A DNA stretch of 64,000 bases, from the NCBI GenBank assembly GCA_020432165.1, contig JAGQGU010000001.1:205928-269927 (forward strand). Direction: 5' to 3'. This document shows, in pieces, positions 1 to 8,799 of this stretch; the first letter of the stretch is position 1, and every line of letters begins with the position of its first letter. A program made the position numbers and the translations under genes. This DNA is from Thermomicrobiales bacterium (lineage in GTDB: Bacteria > Chloroflexota > Chloroflexia > Thermomicrobiales > UBA6265). The notes below the pieces were generated by a model, which saw nothing but the letters and a program-made list of their open reading frames with translations, made no database searches and was not told the origin of the DNA.

Positions 1-1315
1 TTGCATAGCTGCCAAAGGGCTGCTGCAGCGAAATGACAAAACTGCCATCCTGGATCAGCGGGTCATCCTGAGCAATATCAATCCGTACATCACCGCGCTG
101 GAGTATCTCGATCAATTCCCGGGCCGCGGCAGGATCCAACTGCTGCCGTAGCGGTGGGATCACCCAGCTACCGCGATCATGCGTGTGAACCTGATCACTC
201 AGCATACGCCACTGATCGGTGATCCAGCGATCAGCGTGGTCCGCCACCTCCTGCAGTACCGTATCGATGGTCTGCCGGTGCAGGTGGATGATGTCCGCCA
301 GGTGCCATGTGCCACCGTGGAAGGGCAGGGGCATATGGACGCTCGGGAATGATGCCGGTGTATCGCTAAAGTGGTTGATCTCGCTTTCATCGATATGGAT
401 CGGGCTCGCGATGCCGCAACTCGCTGCCTCCGCGAGAATGCGCACGCCGCCGTGATAGTGCATATAGGCGCGGGTGGGGGAATAGCAATCGAACATGACC
501 CCGCTACAGACACCGCGATTTCCGGCGCGCATATGATCAGCGGAAATTTTGCTGCCCAACTCCCCGGCCAGCTGATAGATCAGAGGATGGACGTGGAGTT
601 CGGCTGGGTCAATATAGGGCGGGATCACATAGCGCGGAGATTTCTGCCCCATCTGGTGGAGATCGATGACCACATGCGGATGCCAGATGCGATGTATCTC
701 ATCCACCACCACCTGTGTTTCCTGCAGATGTTGCTGATACCAGTCACGATTGTTATCGTGGCCAGCATATTGATGATAGAGAGCAGGAGGCGCAGTTCCT
801 TCCGCTGGCGTGCCCAGTGTCTGCCGGTACCAATCGTGTACCAGCGCCATCCCATCGGGATTGAGCGTCGGCACAATCAACACGATGATCTTTTCGAGTA
901 GGTCGTGATAGCGTTCGGATTGTGCCAGATCCAGAATGAACTCGGGCATCATCTGCACGCCACCAACCTCGGTGGCGTGGATACCGGCCGTGATCAGCAC
1001 AACCGGTTTTCCACCCGCCAACATGGCGTGACTGCTGGACACATCGCGGTACAATTCGGGAGATGCCAGTAGAGCCTGGCGCGCGATCACACCGTCAATA
1101 TTGGCCAGCGTATCGGGTGAACTGGCGATAATCATACGGAGCTCGGCACCATCAGTGCTGGTGCCAACGATCTGGCTGCTGAGATAGTCACTCGCTTCCG
1201 GAACGGTATCTATCCAGGCACACATGGGTTCCCAGTCGATGAGGACACGGTCATCGCCGGGAATGGCATCGAAAACTGTCTCGAGGTTGGCATAATCGCG
1301 AAGATTGATAAGCAT
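1..1315 (-). CDS. M14-family zinc carboxypeptidase (C-terminus cut by window edge)
   Basis: The minus-strand frame opens with ATG at 1315 and stays open to the window edge, giving about 438 residues without a stop. The zinc-carboxypeptidase signature is visible: HATEVG with H113 and E116 as the first zinc ligands, NPDG at 152-155, DNNRDW at 187-192 (the Arg/Asp substrate pocket) and DLHQMG with H220 as the third zinc ligand. The family removes C-terminal residues from peptides or cell-wall peptides. No signal peptide is seen, so it may be cytoplasmic. A weak AAGGTAG ribosome site precedes the ATG. The gene is divergent from the SprT-like gene, so both promoters lie within about 50 bp. Family assignment is firm; the substrate is unknown and the 3' end is outside the window. 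Confidence 0.9.
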   Translation of the reverse strand, partial: MLINLRDYANLETVFDAIPGDDRVLIDWEPMCAWIDTVPEASDYLSSQIVGTSTDGAELRMIIASSPDTLANIDGVIARQALLASPELYRDVSSSHAMLAGGKPVVLITAGIHATEVGGVQMMPEFILDLAQSERYHDLLEKIIVLIVPTLNPDGMALVHDWYRQTLGTPAEGTAPPALYHQYAGHDNNRDWYQQHLQETQVVVDEIHRIWHPHVVIDLHQMGQKSPRYVIPPYIDPAELHVHPLIYQLAGELGSKISADHMRAGNRGVCSGVMFDCYSPTRAYMHYHGGVRILAEAASCGIASPIHIDESEINHFSDTPASFPSVHMPLPFHGGTWHLADIIHLHRQTIDTVLQEVADHADRWITDQWRMLSDQVHTHDRGSWVIPPLRQQLDPAAARELIEILQRGDVRIDIAQDDPLIQDGSFVISLQQPFGSYA

Positions 1316-1364
1316 GATCTACCTTGTACCCGATACGCCAACGCGCATTCACTCGAAAGCATAA

Positions 1365-1967
1365 ATGGAAACAACCAATACGCGTAGCAACTGGATATTT
1401 GAGGAAGACGATGGTGCGCCTACGCCGCCAGCCGTAGTGAGATTGATGCTGCAGTACGGCGAACGCCTTCACTTGCAGCAGGCACGGTTACAGATCACGA
1501 CAAGTCGACGTGTCTTTGGTCGGTGGCTGGGCAGACGTATTCCTTCCAGCTATGGCGGTGCGTACGTTTACCTGACGCACGCCAAAACGCATGCGATTCT
1601 CATCAATCTGGAGAGGATCGATCACAAGCAGGAGCGCGCACTGGAGGTGGTGATCGCTGAAGAGCTGATCCATATGCGCGACTGGCTGGATGGGGATCGT
1701 CGTCGCCACGCCAAGCATGGCCACGATCGCATTGCGTATCGGGTGGCGGAGTATACCGGTGCCACGCTTGAGGAAGTTCGAAGTGCCCTCGTCCCGGTGC
1801 AGCAACGCGAATATCGCTACATTTACGCCTGCCCGCAATGTGGGAAGACGATCCGACGGAAGCGGACTGGTCGTTGGGCGTGCCGGAGTTGCTATGATCG
1901 CACAGGCCATCATTACCAGTTACAGGTTATTCAGGAAATCACACCATCGTCATCCGATTTACAATAG
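1365..1967 (+). CDS. SprT-like zinc-binding protein with altered HExxH
   Basis: This 200-residue protein has the SprT/Spartan-like plan: a metalloprotease-like core followed by a C-terminal zinc ribbon (CPQC around 155 and CRSC around 173). The expected HExxH reads EELIH at 99-103, so the first zinc-ligand His is Glu, although a downstream KHGHD segment resembles the third-ligand HG motif of SprT proteins. Known SprT-like proteases act on DNA-protein crosslinks. Whether this copy is catalytic is doubtful. It is followed 25 bp later by a membrane protein on the same strand. The family call rests on motif order only. Confidence 0.6.
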   Translation: METTNTRSNWIFEEDDGAPTPPAVVRLMLQYGERLHLQQARLQITTSRRVFGRWLGRRIPSSYGGAYVYLTHAKTHAILINLERIDHKQERALEVVIAEELIHMRDWLDGDRRRHAKHGHDRIAYRVAEYTGATLEEVRSALVPVQQREYRYIYACPQCGKTIRRKRTGRWACRSCYDRTGHHYQLQVIQEITPSSSDLQ

Positions 1968-1992
1968 TTAGAGATATTGCCTCCGTGAAGGG

Positions 1993-2760
1993 ATGATCGT
2001 GAAGTTCTTCAAGCTCCTCTGGGCCGCGCTGAAAGATATCTATCACCAGTTCGCCTATTTTGTCGCACTCTCTATGGTCTTCTGCTTCCTGATGCTGCCC
2101 ACTGCATTCGTTTACTTCACCTTTACGTGGGCGATTTTTACGCTTCCTATCTTCCTGATCGGAAGCATTCTGGTTCCACCGACGATCACCATGCTTTACA
2201 CCCTTGTCGACCCCAGAATGCAGTTGACTCATCCCGAAGTGCGCGAGCTTCCGGGTATGTGGCTGCGTTCGTTTAAGCGAAGTTGGCTGATAGCACTCTA
2301 TACGATCTTGCCGTTGATCATCATCGGCTGGAATATCGCATACTTCTCGGGCTCGGATCATGCACTACAGATACTGGTGCCACTCTGGGTGGTGATGTGG
2401 ATCTTCATCTACGTCTTTACCCACTATTGCTTTTGCCTGAGTGGAACCCTGGAGAGCGGTCCTCGGAATGCCTTCCGCGGCGGGATGTTCGTGATGGTGA
2501 AATATCCGTTCCGTGCGGTCTTCCTTTCGCTGGGAATGATCGTGCTCGGATACGCTTTTACCATCACGCTGTTGCCAATGCTGGTTTTCGGTCCAACGTT
2601 CTTTGCTGCTGTCGTCACCAGATTCGTCTTTGACGCGCTGGAAGTCTATGTGGACGATCCGGAGCTCCCCACTGATGAGCGTGCCTGGGAGCGTGAGCGT
2701 GGACTTAACGAGGAGAAGCCACTCATTCAGCGTATGTTCCGCAAGGATGCCCGGCAGTAG
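1993..2760 (+). CDS. multi-pass membrane protein, DUF624/YesL-like
   Basis: This 255-residue protein carries about five or six hydrophobic segments (roughly 20-45, 48-72, 100-120, 125-150, 175-205) and a charged cytoplasmic-looking C-terminal tail from about 220. The general look, an N-terminal two-helix unit followed by an LRSFKRS-like basic loop and further helices, resembles the DUF624/YesL family of unknown function, often linked to carbohydrate uptake. The ATG at 1993 follows the SprT-like stop by 25 bp. Its stop lies 6 bp from the stop of the convergent regulator gene. No function can be given. Confidence 0.6.
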   Translation: MIVKFFKLLWAALKDIYHQFAYFVALSMVFCFLMLPTAFVYFTFTWAIFTLPIFLIGSILVPPTITMLYTLVDPRMQLTHPEVRELPGMWLRSFKRSWLIALYTILPLIIIGWNIAYFSGSDHALQILVPLWVVMWIFIYVFTHYCFCLSGTLESGPRNAFRGGMFVMVKYPFRAVFLSLGMIVLGYAFTITLLPMLVFGPTFFAAVVTRFVFDALEVYVDDPELPTDERAWERERGLNEEKPLIQRMFRKDARQ

Positions 2761-2766
2761 CGGATA

Positions 2767-3444
2767 TTACACCGCTCGCACACGGACGGCCTGGACCTGT
2801 TCTGCGGAGATCGCGACGGTTTGATTGTCGACGAGGGTCAATAGCATGCTGCCATTCTCGCCATCAATCGCATGAATGATGGCTCCTGGTAGCACACCTG
2901 TTGCTACCAGACTGCGCACCGTCTCGGCGTTACGATCGCTGACCCGCGTTACCACCACAGGCGCGTTTGCCTCCGCCAGCGGCATATCATCCAACTCAGG
3001 TATGGTCAGATCAGGAGCCGGGATCGGATCTCCATGAGGATCAAACTCCGGGAAGCCCAGCATTGCCGCGATCTTGGTTTCGAGTTCCTCGGAAACGTGG
3101 TGCTCCAGCACATCGGCCTCTGCATGCACAGCATCCAGATCCATCCCCAGCGTCTGCGCCAAAAAGAGCTCGAGCAAGCGATGATGTCGGATCACTTCCA
3201 GAGCCACCGCCGTGCCGGTGGGAGTTAGCCGCACACCCTTGTAGGGTTCCAGCACCAGCAGGTTCAGATCGTGCAATCGCTTCTGCATATTGGTGATGCT
3301 GGCGCCGCTATAGCCCAACTCATCCGCCAATTGCTGATTGGTCACGGGATCGCCATCTATCTGCAGACGATAGATCGCCTTCAGGTAGTCCTCCATACTG
3401 GAGGTTATGCGGGGATCGCTGGTGGGGGACGGTTGCTGATCCAT
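2767..3444 (-). CDS. DtxR/MntR-family metal-dependent transcriptional regulator
   Basis: This 225-residue protein has an N-terminal winged helix (SSMEDYLKAIYRLQ at about 15-28, then the QQLADELGYSGASIT recognition region), a dimerisation/metal domain (about 75-145) and a C-terminal FeoA/SH3-like domain. Metal-site residues are visible: HHRLLELF gives the H-x3-E pair, and HAEADVLEHHVS gives further His/Glu ligands. At the position equivalent to IdeR Cys102 there is an Asp, which is nearer the MntR arrangement, so Mn(II) sensing is possible but inferred. It sits 3 bp after ffh and is probably co-transcribed with ftsY-ffh. It likely represses metal uptake genes elsewhere. Confidence 0.88.
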   Translation of the reverse strand: MDQQPSPTSDPRITSSMEDYLKAIYRLQIDGDPVTNQQLADELGYSGASITNMQKRLHDLNLLVLEPYKGVRLTPTGTAVALEVIRHHRLLELFLAQTLGMDLDAVHAEADVLEHHVSEELETKIAAMLGFPEFDPHGDPIPAPDLTIPELDDMPLAEANAPVVVTRVSDRNAETVRSLVATGVLPGAIIHAIDGENGSMLLTLVDNQTVAISAEQVQAVRVRAV

Positions 3445-3447
3445 CGG

Positions 3448-4821
3448 CTAGAAATCGAATGGCAAATCAGGCATTTGCATCATGCCACGACGACCTTTTT
3501 TGCCCTTCTTTCCTTTGCCACTTTTACCCATACGCCCGAACTGGCCCATCATCTCCTGCATCTGTTTGAACTGCTGCAGCATACGACCGACTTCCTGGCG
3601 TTCCACACCGGCCCCGGCAGCAATACGACGTCGGCGCGAGTGACTGATCTTCTCCGGATTGCGGCGCTCCCATGGCGTCATGCTATAGATGATGGCCTCG
3701 ATCTGCTTATAGGCATCATCGCTGATCTGGGCGTTTGCCTGTCGCATCTGCTGACCGATACCCGGGATCATCTCGATCAGTTGGCTAAGCGGCCCCATCT
3801 TCTTGATTGATTGCAGTTGATTCAGGAAGTCCTCCAGATCGAACTGCCCCTTCATCATCCGCTCTTGCAGGCGTTCGGCATCCTCTTCGGTTGTCTGCTC
3901 CTGGGCGCGCTCGATCAGGCTGAGGACATCGCCCATGCCGAGAATGCGGCCCGCGAGACGATCCGGATAGAAGGGTTCCAGCGCGTCCATCTTCTCGCCG
4001 GTACCGATGAATTTGATCGGTACACCGGTGACCGAACGAATGCTGAGTGCGGCACCACCGCGAGCATCGCCATCCATCTTGGTAAGGATGAGGCCAGTTA
4101 CTCCAAGGCGATCGTGGAAGGTCTCCGCGACTCCCACCGCTTCCTGACCGGTCATGGCGTCTGCCACCAGCAGGATCTCGGTTGGGTTCACATTGCCCTT
4201 GATATCGACGAGTTCCTGCATCAACGGCTCGTCGATCTGCAAGCGGCCCGCGGTATCGATGATGATTGGATTCAAACCGCGCTGTTCGGCGAACTTGAGC
4301 GCATTCTTCGTGATATTGACCGGAGTGTTGTCCGTGCCTTCATCGTAGACAGGGATATCGACCTGCTTGCCGAGTGTTTGCAACTGCTTCACAGCAGCCG
4401 GGCGTTGCACATCGGCCGCAACCAGCAACGGATTACGTCCCTGCTTGCGCAGATGCAGAGCGATTTTGGCGGCATGAGTCGTCTTGCCGGCACCTTGCAG
4501 ACCGACCATCATCAAGATTTGGGGACCCTTGGTCGGGTAGGTGAGTGGTACCTGCTCCTCACCCAGGATGCGCTGTAGCTCCTCGTTGACGATGGCGATA
4601 ACGCTCTGCCCCGGTGTGAGGCTTGCCATGACCTCTTCACCCTGGGCACGTTCCTTCACCGCGGTAACAAAGTCTTTGGTGACCTTGAAGTTGACATCGG
4701 CTTCCAGCAGTGCGCGACGCACATCGCGCATGGCATCGTCGATATCCTTCTCGGTCAGGCGGGCACTGCGGCCAAGCTTGCCAAAGGTCTGGTTCAGGCG
4801 ATCAGAGAGTGTCTCAAACAT
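3448..4821 (-). CDS. ffh: signal recognition particle GTPase Ffh
   Basis: This 457-residue protein is full length for Ffh and binds signal sequences and SRP RNA for co-translational membrane targeting. The N domain covers about 1-95. The G domain has the P-loop (GLQGAGKTT from 107), DTAGR at 189-193 and TKMDGDARGG from 247. The methionine-rich M domain starts near 300, with the RNA-binding RRRRIAAGAG stretch and a basic GKGKKGKKGRRG tail near the C-terminus. It lies 3 bp after ftsY, so receptor and particle GTPase are made from one transcript. The SRP RNA gene is not seen in this window. Confidence 0.98.
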   Translation of the reverse strand: MFETLSDRLNQTFGKLGRSARLTEKDIDDAMRDVRRALLEADVNFKVTKDFVTAVKERAQGEEVMASLTPGQSVIAIVNEELQRILGEEQVPLTYPTKGPQILMMVGLQGAGKTTHAAKIALHLRKQGRNPLLVAADVQRPAAVKQLQTLGKQVDIPVYDEGTDNTPVNITKNALKFAEQRGLNPIIIDTAGRLQIDEPLMQELVDIKGNVNPTEILLVADAMTGQEAVGVAETFHDRLGVTGLILTKMDGDARGGAALSIRSVTGVPIKFIGTGEKMDALEPFYPDRLAGRILGMGDVLSLIERAQEQTTEEDAERLQERMMKGQFDLEDFLNQLQSIKKMGPLSQLIEMIPGIGQQMRQANAQISDDAYKQIEAIIYSMTPWERRNPEKISHSRRRRIAAGAGVERQEVGRMLQQFKQMQEMMGQFGRMGKSGKGKKGKKGRRGMMQMPDLPFDF

Positions 4822-4824
4822 GGG

Positions 4825-5787
4825 TTAGAATCCTTCGCCTTCGCCGAAGAAGAGGGAATCGACATAGGTGTCGGGTCGGAACTCCGCCATATCGCTGCTC
4901 TTCTCGCCAGTGCCGATGTAGGTGATGGGTGTGCCAAGCTCCTTGGCGACGCTGAACGCGATACCGCCGCGCGCCGTGCCATCGAGCTTGCTGATGAAGA
5001 TGTCGCTGACATCCGCGCTCTTGGTGAACTCGGCCGCCTGGATCAATCCGTTCTGACCGGTGGTGGCATCGATCACCAGCACGACTTCCTGTGGTGCCTC
5101 GGGCACCGTCTTCTGGATGATCTTCTTGATTTTGTTCAGCTCAGCCATCAGGTTGTACTTGGTGTGGAGTCGACCGGCTGTATCGATGATGAGCACATCC
5201 ACATTGCGGTTGTGTGCTGCCTGCATCGCATCGAAGACGACAGCACCAGGATCGGCATTGGGTTGATGGGCGATCACCGGTACGTTCAGCCGCTCACCCC
5301 AGATCTTGAGTTGATCGATGGCGGCTGCGCGGAAGGTATCGCCGGCGGCGAGCATTACGGTACGTCCAAACTGCTGATGGTACTGCACCAGCTTGGCGAT
5401 ACCGGTTGTCTTGCCGGTGCCATTCACACCGACGACCAGCACCACCCAGGGTACGCCGCGCTGCAGAATCTTCACCTTGCGATTTCGGGTCGCCAATTCC
5501 AGCAATTGGGTCATTTCCAGCCGTAGCACTTCGCGAGCATCGGCCGGATTGACGATGCGTTCGTCTTCGACTTTCTGTCGCAGTTCAGCGACGAGTTGCT
5601 GACTGACATCCCAGCCCACATCGGCCTGGATCAGCAGCATCTCCAGGTCTTCATAGAGTTCTTCGTCCATCTCATGGCGGTCGAAGAGTTTCGTGATCTC
5701 GCTAAATACGCCACGCCGTGTCTTCTCCAGACCTTTCTCGATCTGGACATCAGGTTCGGCATTACGGCGGAACAATTTACGGAACAA
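4825..5787 (-). CDS. ftsY: SRP receptor GTPase FtsY
   Basis: This 320-residue protein is a short FtsY without a long acidic A domain. The N domain is about 1-105. The G domain has the P-loop GVNGTGKTT at 120-128, DTAGR at 202-206 and SKLDGTARGG from 266. It docks ribosome-SRP complexes at the membrane and pairs with Ffh encoded 3 bp downstream. The basic N-terminus (MFRKLFRRNA) is the likely lipid-contact helix. The first gene of a three-gene minus-strand unit, it is divergent from the MFS gene across a 205 bp gap. Confidence 0.97.
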   Translation of the reverse strand: MFRKLFRRNAEPDVQIEKGLEKTRRGVFSEITKLFDRHEMDEELYEDLEMLLIQADVGWDVSQQLVAELRQKVEDERIVNPADAREVLRLEMTQLLELATRNRKVKILQRGVPWVVLVVGVNGTGKTTGIAKLVQYHQQFGRTVMLAAGDTFRAAAIDQLKIWGERLNVPVIAHQPNADPGAVVFDAMQAAHNRNVDVLIIDTAGRLHTKYNLMAELNKIKKIIQKTVPEAPQEVVLVIDATTGQNGLIQAAEFTKSADVSDIFISKLDGTARGGIAFSVAKELGTPITYIGTGEKSSDMAEFRPDTYVDSLFFGEGEGF

Positions 5788-5839
5788 TTACGCGTCTCCT
5801 GAATCGTGGCCATTGGTAACGCGAAGGCAACACAAAACT

Positions 5840-5851
5840 GCCCAATTGGGC
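5840..5851. other. 12-bp perfect palindrome in the divergent ftsY/MFS intergenic region
   Basis: GCCCAATTGGGC is perfectly self-complementary and lies 53 bp upstream of ftsY, between two divergent start codons. It could be a regulator site, but no known motif is recognised and no promoter could be placed with confidence around it. The rest of the 205 bp gap shows nothing else clear. Confidence 0.3.
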
Positions 5852-5992
5852 CACGTTCTGGGGACAAGTATACCGTGACGGCGGAGCTGCTCGTTCCTTA
5901 TCTATCCCCGGTGGTGTGCCGCCCGGGAGATTCCCCGAATCCGGTCTCGGTGGTACGATCTGCACACGACCTGATGGTTTGGGAGTGACTAC

Positions 5993-7210
5993 ATGCAGCG
6001 CAACAACGACCTCTGGCTGGGCGTCTATCTACCCACGATGCTGCTCGCCCTTGGTCAAGGTGCGCTTTTGGCAACCCTGCCGCTCTACGCCAGCGAACTT
6101 GGCTTCGGCTACACCATGATCTCGGTTATCAGCGCTGCCGCCGGTATTGGCACGCTGGTCACGGATGTCCCCGCTGGCATGGCTATCCATCGGCTCGGTA
6201 TGCGGCGTTGCATGTATTTTGGTACCGCTCTGGTCGCCTTCAGTACCTTCCCTCTGGCGCTCGATCTTGGCGCTGGTGCCATCGTTGCTCTGCGTATTTC
6301 CGCTGGAGTTGGTACAGCCCTTTGGGGTCTTAGCCGCCACACCTACATCGCCACTGCTGTCCCCATCGCAAGTCGAGGTCAGGCCATCTCCACATTCGGT
6401 GGGGTCAATCGCATTGGTATCTTTGGTGGTCCGGCACTCGGTGGCCTCATTGGCACCATCTGGGGTATGCAGGCCAGCTTTATTTTGACCGGTGTGATGG
6501 CATTGCTGGCGTTGATCACGGTAGTGATAGCGTTGCCCAAGACCTCGGACACGGCACCCCAGCCGCGCGGTGAATCGCGCGAACGGTGGCAACTCGTGCG
6601 CCACACGATCAAATCCAACGCCGGTGATCTTACCGCCGCTGGCGTCGCACAACTTTTCGCCCAGATGATTCGGCAGGGACGTCAACTGTTGATTCCACTG
6701 ATTGGAGCAAATCTGGTTGGCCTCAGCGCCGCTCAGGTTGGCCTTGTCATGACGATCTCATCCGTTGTGGATATGAGCATGTTCATTCCGGCAGGCTACC
6801 TCATGGATCGATTCGGACGTAAGTTCGCCACTGTCCCATGCTTTGCCATCATGGGAATCGGATTGGCGATGCTACCCTTCGCTACCAGTTTCGCCACGAT
6901 GACTGCCATTGGCGTGGTGATCGGACTCGGTAATGGTCTTGGTTCCGGTTCGATGATGACGCTCGGTGCCGATCTCGCACCTGAGGGTGCTACCGGGGAG
7001 TTTCTCGGCATCTGGCGCCTGATCGGCGATGTTGGTATGGTCATGGGACCGTTACTTGTCGGCGTGATCGCTGCCAATCTTGATCTCACCATGTCCGCCA
7101 TCGTCCTGGGCTGTGCAGGACTCATATCCAGCTTGATGTTCCTCTTCCTCGTCAAGGAGACACGAATTACACCGGAACCCGTTGTCGTCGCGAAAACCAC
7201 AGGAGATTAG
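5993..7210 (+). CDS. major facilitator superfamily transporter
   Basis: This 405-residue protein has about 12 hydrophobic segments in two halves. The loop between helices 2 and 3 (GMAIHRLGMRRCM, about 63-75) and the matching second-half loop (GYLMDRFGRKFA) are the MFS motif A region. The start ATG follows a GGGAG ribosome site. Broad polytopic MFS carriers move drugs, sugars or metabolites with protons; the substrate cannot be read from the sequence. It is the first gene of a tight plus-strand group with the LigB-like enzyme (5 bp gap), radC (3 bp gap) and an LLM oxidoreductase (overlap), so a link to aromatic or redox metabolism is possible. Confidence 0.88.
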   Translation: MQRNNDLWLGVYLPTMLLALGQGALLATLPLYASELGFGYTMISVISAAAGIGTLVTDVPAGMAIHRLGMRRCMYFGTALVAFSTFPLALDLGAGAIVALRISAGVGTALWGLSRHTYIATAVPIASRGQAISTFGGVNRIGIFGGPALGGLIGTIWGMQASFILTGVMALLALITVVIALPKTSDTAPQPRGESRERWQLVRHTIKSNAGDLTAAGVAQLFAQMIRQGRQLLIPLIGANLVGLSAAQVGLVMTISSVVDMSMFIPAGYLMDRFGRKFATVPCFAIMGIGLAMLPFATSFATMTAIGVVIGLGNGLGSGSMMTLGADLAPEGATGEFLGIWRLIGDVGMVMGPLLVGVIAANLDLTMSAIVLGCAGLISSLMFLFLVKETRITPEPVVVAKTTGD

Positions 7211-7215
7211 TCACT

Positions 7216-8082
7216 ATGCCACTCGTAGCCGCTTCGATTCTTCCGCATGGATTCCCCCTTATCCCCGCGCTGGATAATGGATTGGAGGACATTGCCAAAC
7301 TGCGCGCCGGTATGGAGATTGTGGGTAAGCAATTCGCCGATGCTGGTGTCGACACAATTGTGCTGGTGGGTCCGCACGGTACACGCGTTGATGGCGCTAT
7401 GGCCCTCGTCCGTACCGGTCGTGCAGCCGGTACGCTCGCTCATGGCGGCAAGCGTGTCGAGATGAATGTGCCCATCGACCACGCCTTTGTGGATGAGATT
7501 GCCGCAGCCACGGAAGCGGCTGGTATCCCGGTTGCTCTCGTCGGTTACGGCGGAAACCGTATGGATCAGGCGGTTATGCCGATGGATTGGGGCGCAATGG
7601 GACCGCTCTGGTTCCTCGGTCACGACCAGGACCGTTCCGACCTCGGCAATCCACTCGCAGGCACACCGGATGGTGAGGACGGACCGCCGGTTGTGCTGAT
7701 CACACCGAGTCGGATGCTGAGTCGAGATACGCAGATCGCCTTCGGACGGGCACTTGGCACACTCTTTGCGCAGTCAGATCGTCGTATTGGGTTCGTGGCG
7801 TCCTGCGATTGGAGCCACGTCCACAGCGAATCCGGTCCTTACGGCGCTCACCCAATCGCACGGCAGATGGACGATACGATTCTGGCGGCGATCCGCGCCA
7901 ACGATTTACGCAGTCTGCAGTATTTGCCGCAGCCCGATGTTGAAGCAGCGGCGATTGATGGCATGTGGCAGTGCCTGATTCTGTCAGGTATCCAACAGAT
8001 CACTCTGCTATCGAGCACGCTTCTCGCCTACGGTATCGATGGCTACTACAGCATGATTGTCGCCAGTTTCATGCCGGAGTAG
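7216..8082 (+). CDS. LigB-type (class III extradiol) dioxygenase superfamily protein
   Basis: This 288-residue protein resembles the LigB/MEMO superfamily. It starts with the typical ASILPHG segment, where the His is the first iron ligand in true dioxygenases, and has LVGPHGTR in the next conserved block. A SCDWSHVHSESGPYG segment near 195-210 gives the C-terminal His motif. LigB enzymes open catechol-type rings with Fe(II); the related MEMO branch has lost that activity, so catalysis is an inference. Located between the MFS transporter and radC in one transcript. Confidence 0.72.
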   Translation: MPLVAASILPHGFPLIPALDNGLEDIAKLRAGMEIVGKQFADAGVDTIVLVGPHGTRVDGAMALVRTGRAAGTLAHGGKRVEMNVPIDHAFVDEIAAATEAAGIPVALVGYGGNRMDQAVMPMDWGAMGPLWFLGHDQDRSDLGNPLAGTPDGEDGPPVVLITPSRMLSRDTQIAFGRALGTLFAQSDRRIGFVASCDWSHVHSESGPYGAHPIARQMDDTILAAIRANDLRSLQYLPQPDVEAAAIDGMWQCLILSGIQQITLLSSTLLAYGIDGYYSMIVASFMPE

Positions 8083-8085
8083 TGT

Positions 8086-8799
8086 ATGACGGAGCCATAC
8101 TCCCACAAGATCAAGGAGATGGACGCCAGCGAGCGCCCGCGAGAGCGTCTGGAGCACTACGGTGCGGGAGTTCTCTCTTCGGCGGAACTCGTCGCGATCA
8201 TCCTGAACACAGGCGTTCAGGGCGAATCAGTGCTGCCGCTCAGCCAACGGATTCTCAATGAGAATGGTGGCCTCACCGGACTCATGCGCATGGAGCACGC
8301 CGAACTGGCGCAGATAAAGGGAATTGGGAAAGCCAAAGCCGCCAAACTCAAGGCTGCGCTGGAGATGGGACGTCGACTCACAACCATCCTGGATGACGAC
8401 AAGCCGCGCGCAGCCAGTCCGGAGGATATCGTTCGCCTGCTTGGCGTCGAGATGGGAGCTCTCGAGCGGGAGGAGTTGCGTGTAGTGCTGCTGGATACTA
8501 AGCACCATATCACCAGCGTTGTCACGGTGGCGCAAGGTGCAGTCAACTCCGCCAACGTGCGTATGGCCGAACTTTTCGCTCCCGCTGTAAGACGGATGAG
8601 TCCATACATCATTCTGGTACACAACCATCCCAGTGGCGATCCCTCGCCATCCTCGGCCGATATCGTATTCACGCGCGATGCGGGCCGGGCCGGGAAGCTG
8701 CTGGATATCGGTGTGCTGGATCACATTATTCTCGGACAAGGTCGACACACTTCTATGAAGCGGCTTGGTTTGGGATTTGATGAAGGAGATTTGCGATGA
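8086..8799 (+). CDS. radC: RadC-family JAB/MPN+ domain protein
   Basis: This 237-residue protein has the standard RadC layout: an N-terminal RadC segment beginning SHKIKEMDASERPRERL, a helix-hairpin-helix (IKGIGKAKAAKL, 77-88) and a C-terminal JAMM-type metal site, HNHPSGDPSPSSAD from 179. The family is predicted to be a metal-dependent hydrolase or nuclease; an early link to DNA repair is disputed. Length and motifs are intact. The gene starts 3 bp after the LigB-like gene and its stop overlaps the next ATG. Confidence 0.95.
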   Translation: MTEPYSHKIKEMDASERPRERLEHYGAGVLSSAELVAIILNTGVQGESVLPLSQRILNENGGLTGLMRMEHAELAQIKGIGKAKAAKLKAALEMGRRLTTILDDDKPRAASPEDIVRLLGVEMGALEREELRVVLLDTKHHITSVVTVAQGAVNSANVRMAELFAPAVRRMSPYIILVHNHPSGDPSPSSADIVFTRDAGRAGKLLDIGVLDHIILGQGRHTSMKRLGLGFDEGDLR

